DNA of 64,000 nucleotides from Sweltsa coloradensis (lineage: Eukaryota; Arthropoda; Insecta; Plecoptera; Chloroperlidae). Positions 60,891 to 64,000 of this stretch are shown here, one piece after another; position 1 is the stretch's first letter; each line of letters opens with the position of its first letter. The translations under genes and the position numbers were made by a program. The notes beneath the pieces were generated by a model, which did no database searches, was not told where the DNA came from, and was given only the letters and a program-made list of their open reading frames with translations. Location of the stretch: contig JAMZAV010001058.1 of NCBI GenBank assembly GCA_024449915.1, positions 186,001-250,000 on the forward strand, given 5' to 3'.

Positions 60891-61291
60891 CAAATAATTT
60901 TTTAAATCATTTTTACTTTCTTGTCTATTATTTTAAACTATGTAGGCCTACCATTCATGTCAAAGTTTCATAAGCCAAAACTACCAAACAGTAAATTCAA
61001 TTATTGTATTATTAAACATTGTATTTTGGCCTATTGCTTGGTAGGATATTTATTTCCTGAACTCTCAGTCCACATTTCAATGCAATGTAAGAAATGTATT
61101 TTCTGGCATTTTCCATTGTATTGGCCACACATATGCACACTGGATTTTTATTGAACGAGTGAGCGTAGCGAACGTATTGATCTCCATTCGACTTAAACGG
61201 CCCTTATGTTTTTTTTTGCGTGCGTATGTGTGTGTGTGTACGTAGAAAATCAGCCGAATCGCTGAACAGATTGCGCTGAAATTTTAAACGG

Positions 61292-61806
61292 ACTCATATG
61301 GAACAGAGAAGTACCAAAGAAGTGCAAGGTAACCATCTACCAGACCTACTTTGTTCCAATTCTGACATATGCAGCAGAGACTTGGAATATGACAGCAGTG
61401 GAGGAGAGTCTTGTGCAGGCTGTAGATATGAAGTTTTTGAGAAGCATTGTGGGTAAGACTAGATGGGACCGAATACGGAATGAGGATATCCGAGATCAAG
61501 TAGGCGTGAGGAATTTAATGGAGCGAATTGGAGAGAGAAGATTAAAGTGGTTCGGACATGTCAAGAGAATGGAAAGATCAAGATTACCGAGAAGGATGAT
61601 GGAATTGGAAATTCCAGGTAGGAGACCAAGGGGCAGACCACGACAACAATGGCAGAATAGTGTGAGAAAAGATGTAGAACAGCGGGGAGGAGAGTGGAAT
61701 GTGGTGGAAGAAGAGGAGTGGTGGCAGGACAGAAGAAGATGGAGAGGCCTATCTTCAATGCCGACCCAACGCAGAGTTGGACGTGGCAACAGATAATGAT
61801 GATGAT
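61292..61806 (+). pseudogene. 5'-truncated LINE (endonuclease/RT type) C-terminus
   Basis: An intact open frame to TAA at 61794-61796 reads VDMKFLRSIVGKTRWDRIRN, RLKWFGHVKRMERSRLPRRM, GRRPRGRPRQQWQNSVRKDV and EEWWQDRRRWRGL. The tail is TGATGATGAT. Upstream (61299-61388) continues in the family pattern (VPKKCKVTIYQTYFVPILTY). It breaks family 2 copy B. Confidence 0.85.
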
Positions 61807-62189
61807 CCGGTACGAGTTTATTGAGAACTGCTAACAAAATCAGCAAGATTCATTGCGATTTAAACCTACAAGAAATAATAATAAACTGAAAAATAGACTT
61901 CCAATGTTTAGAAATTATTTTAACGACAATGTTTTAGATTTTGAAAATATATTTTTTGTTTGTTATTCGCCTGGCCGTGAAATGCCGTGCCCATGCAAGG
62001 TCTGTCGAATGTTGCACGTCAAGGTACCAACAAATTCCGCTCGTAGATTGAGTAAACCTTGCAATATTTTCACGTATTTCGTACTGGCTATGTTTACCAT
62101 AGTAGGCCCTATTGCCACAGATGATGGACTACACTGCGTTATGCATTTCAAAACATGTTTAATTATTTTTGAAATACAATCTAGAAATT

Positions 62190-62268
62190 ACAAAATCTTT
62201 CCCGACCAGGGGATTGAACCCACTTCTTTCACATTTCGGCTACAAGGGCGCCTTAGCCAACTAGACTA
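62190..62268 (-). repeat. tRNA-like (SINE-type) promoter inside family 2 copy B
   Basis: The minus strand reads CTAGTTGGCTAAGGCGCCCT (A box) and GTGGGTTCAATCCCCTGGTC (B box). It is better preserved than in copy A. Confidence 0.55.
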
Positions 62269-62739
62269 GGGAAACGCCAAAGTCGTAGTTAGACGAGTGA
62301 GCGAGTCATGTGGTGAGTACCCGGGAACATTTGCATTTAAGTTTGATAATTATATTCGTAAATAATAGTTTTTTAAAGTTTAGTTGGCATACGGGGACGG
62401 GCGCGTCAACTGTAAGGTCATGATGCGCCTCTCTAGCCTATGATAGGCTAGGAAGGCCTTAGGTAGGGGGAAGAAAAGTAATGTAATCGGGTACTCAACA
62501 CATGGCTCACTCACTCGTTTAACAACGACTTTGGCGTTTCCCTAGTTAAATTGATAGTAGGCCGAAAATGTTTTAATTTGATCAGTTTTATACTAATGTT
62601 ATTCAAGTACACAAAGACAACAATGACAAACAAGTGCATGACAATGGAAAATGCCATTGGCAATGATAAAACTATTGCTATGCTCTAGTGGGTCAACAAT
62701 AAACAAGTAGTCAATGGATTAATAAATATAAAATGTTAA

Positions 62740-62745
62740 TTTATT
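62740..62745 (-). terminator. Poly(A) signal candidate of beta-tubulin
   Basis: Minus-strand AATAAA lies 135 bp past the stop codon, within an AT-rich 3' flank. Confidence 0.4.
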
Positions 62746-62879
62746 AAAATAACAATAAAATAAAATTATAAAATATAACCTATTGAATCTAACAACACTA
62801 ACATTGGCACATTGGCCATTCCATGAGAAATTTGGTTGCACATTGACCTACCAACTGTCAAAGTGAAATAGAACTTGAA

Positions 62880-64000
<1,121 letters not shown>

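Larger units (their letters stand above)
61151..62545 (+). mobile_element. Helitron-like family 2, copy B, with LINE insert
   Basis: It starts TTGAACGAGTGAGCGTAGCG and ends GGCGTTTCCCTAG followed by T. It is collinear with 18617-19478 apart from the LINE fragment at about 61292-61806. The terminal foldback 62261-62545 has arms of about 55 bp, and the tRNA-like promoter is present. Confidence 0.65.

Overview
This window is animal (metazoan) nuclear DNA, AT-rich and packed with transposons, most likely from an arthropod. The genes are split by introns with GT-AG ends, the proteins recognised are animal-type housekeeping proteins, and the interspersed repeats (hAT, pogo/Tigger-like, Helitron-like, LINE, Penelope, 5S- and tRNA-derived SINEs) are typical of arthropods. 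The palindrome TAGGCCTA is strikingly over-represented throughout. A hemipteran-like insect is my guess, but the sequence does not settle the species.

Three cellular genes are clear. (1) Adenosylhomocysteinase (AHCY) lies on the minus strand, with 9 coding exons from 42800 (ATG) down to 7247 (stop), spread over about 35.5 kb. (2) An RNase H1-like gene starts head-to-head with it at 43192 and runs on the plus strand to 60650 in 5 coding exons. The two start codons are only 391 bp apart, so a shared divergent promoter is likely. (3) The last coding exon of a beta-tubulin gene is at 62880-63698 on the minus strand, tail-to-tail with the RNase H gene; the rest lies beyond base 64000. A degenerate multi-exon YqaJ-like nuclease gene (21757-26344, plus strand) sits antisense inside AHCY intron 2.

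Layout: 1-7.2 kb is intergenic and holds a pogo/Tigger-like transposon (3638-6090). 7.2-42.8 kb is AHCY, with introns full of mobile elements. Within it, about 10.84-15.96 kb reads as damaged consensus: bases are smeared into neighbouring homopolymers, a LINE is broken in many places, and the NAD-binding AHCY exon is garbled but still recognisable. 42.8-60.7 kb is the RNase H gene; its second intron carries one hAT transposon nested in another, each with target duplications. 60.7-64 kb holds a LINE tail inserted in a Helitron-like repeat, then beta-tubulin.

The most unusual observations concern the repeats. A family of hAT-type elements shares TIRs and 8-bp duplications, but each element carries its own short palindromic word near both ends. 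A Helitron-like family interrupts a 174-bp satellite without any target duplication, so that removing the insertions restores an exact 174-bp monomer. A 50-bp tandem array shows compensatory stem changes. The AHCY/RNase H pair is the functional core; the remainder is mostly the record of successive transposon invasions.
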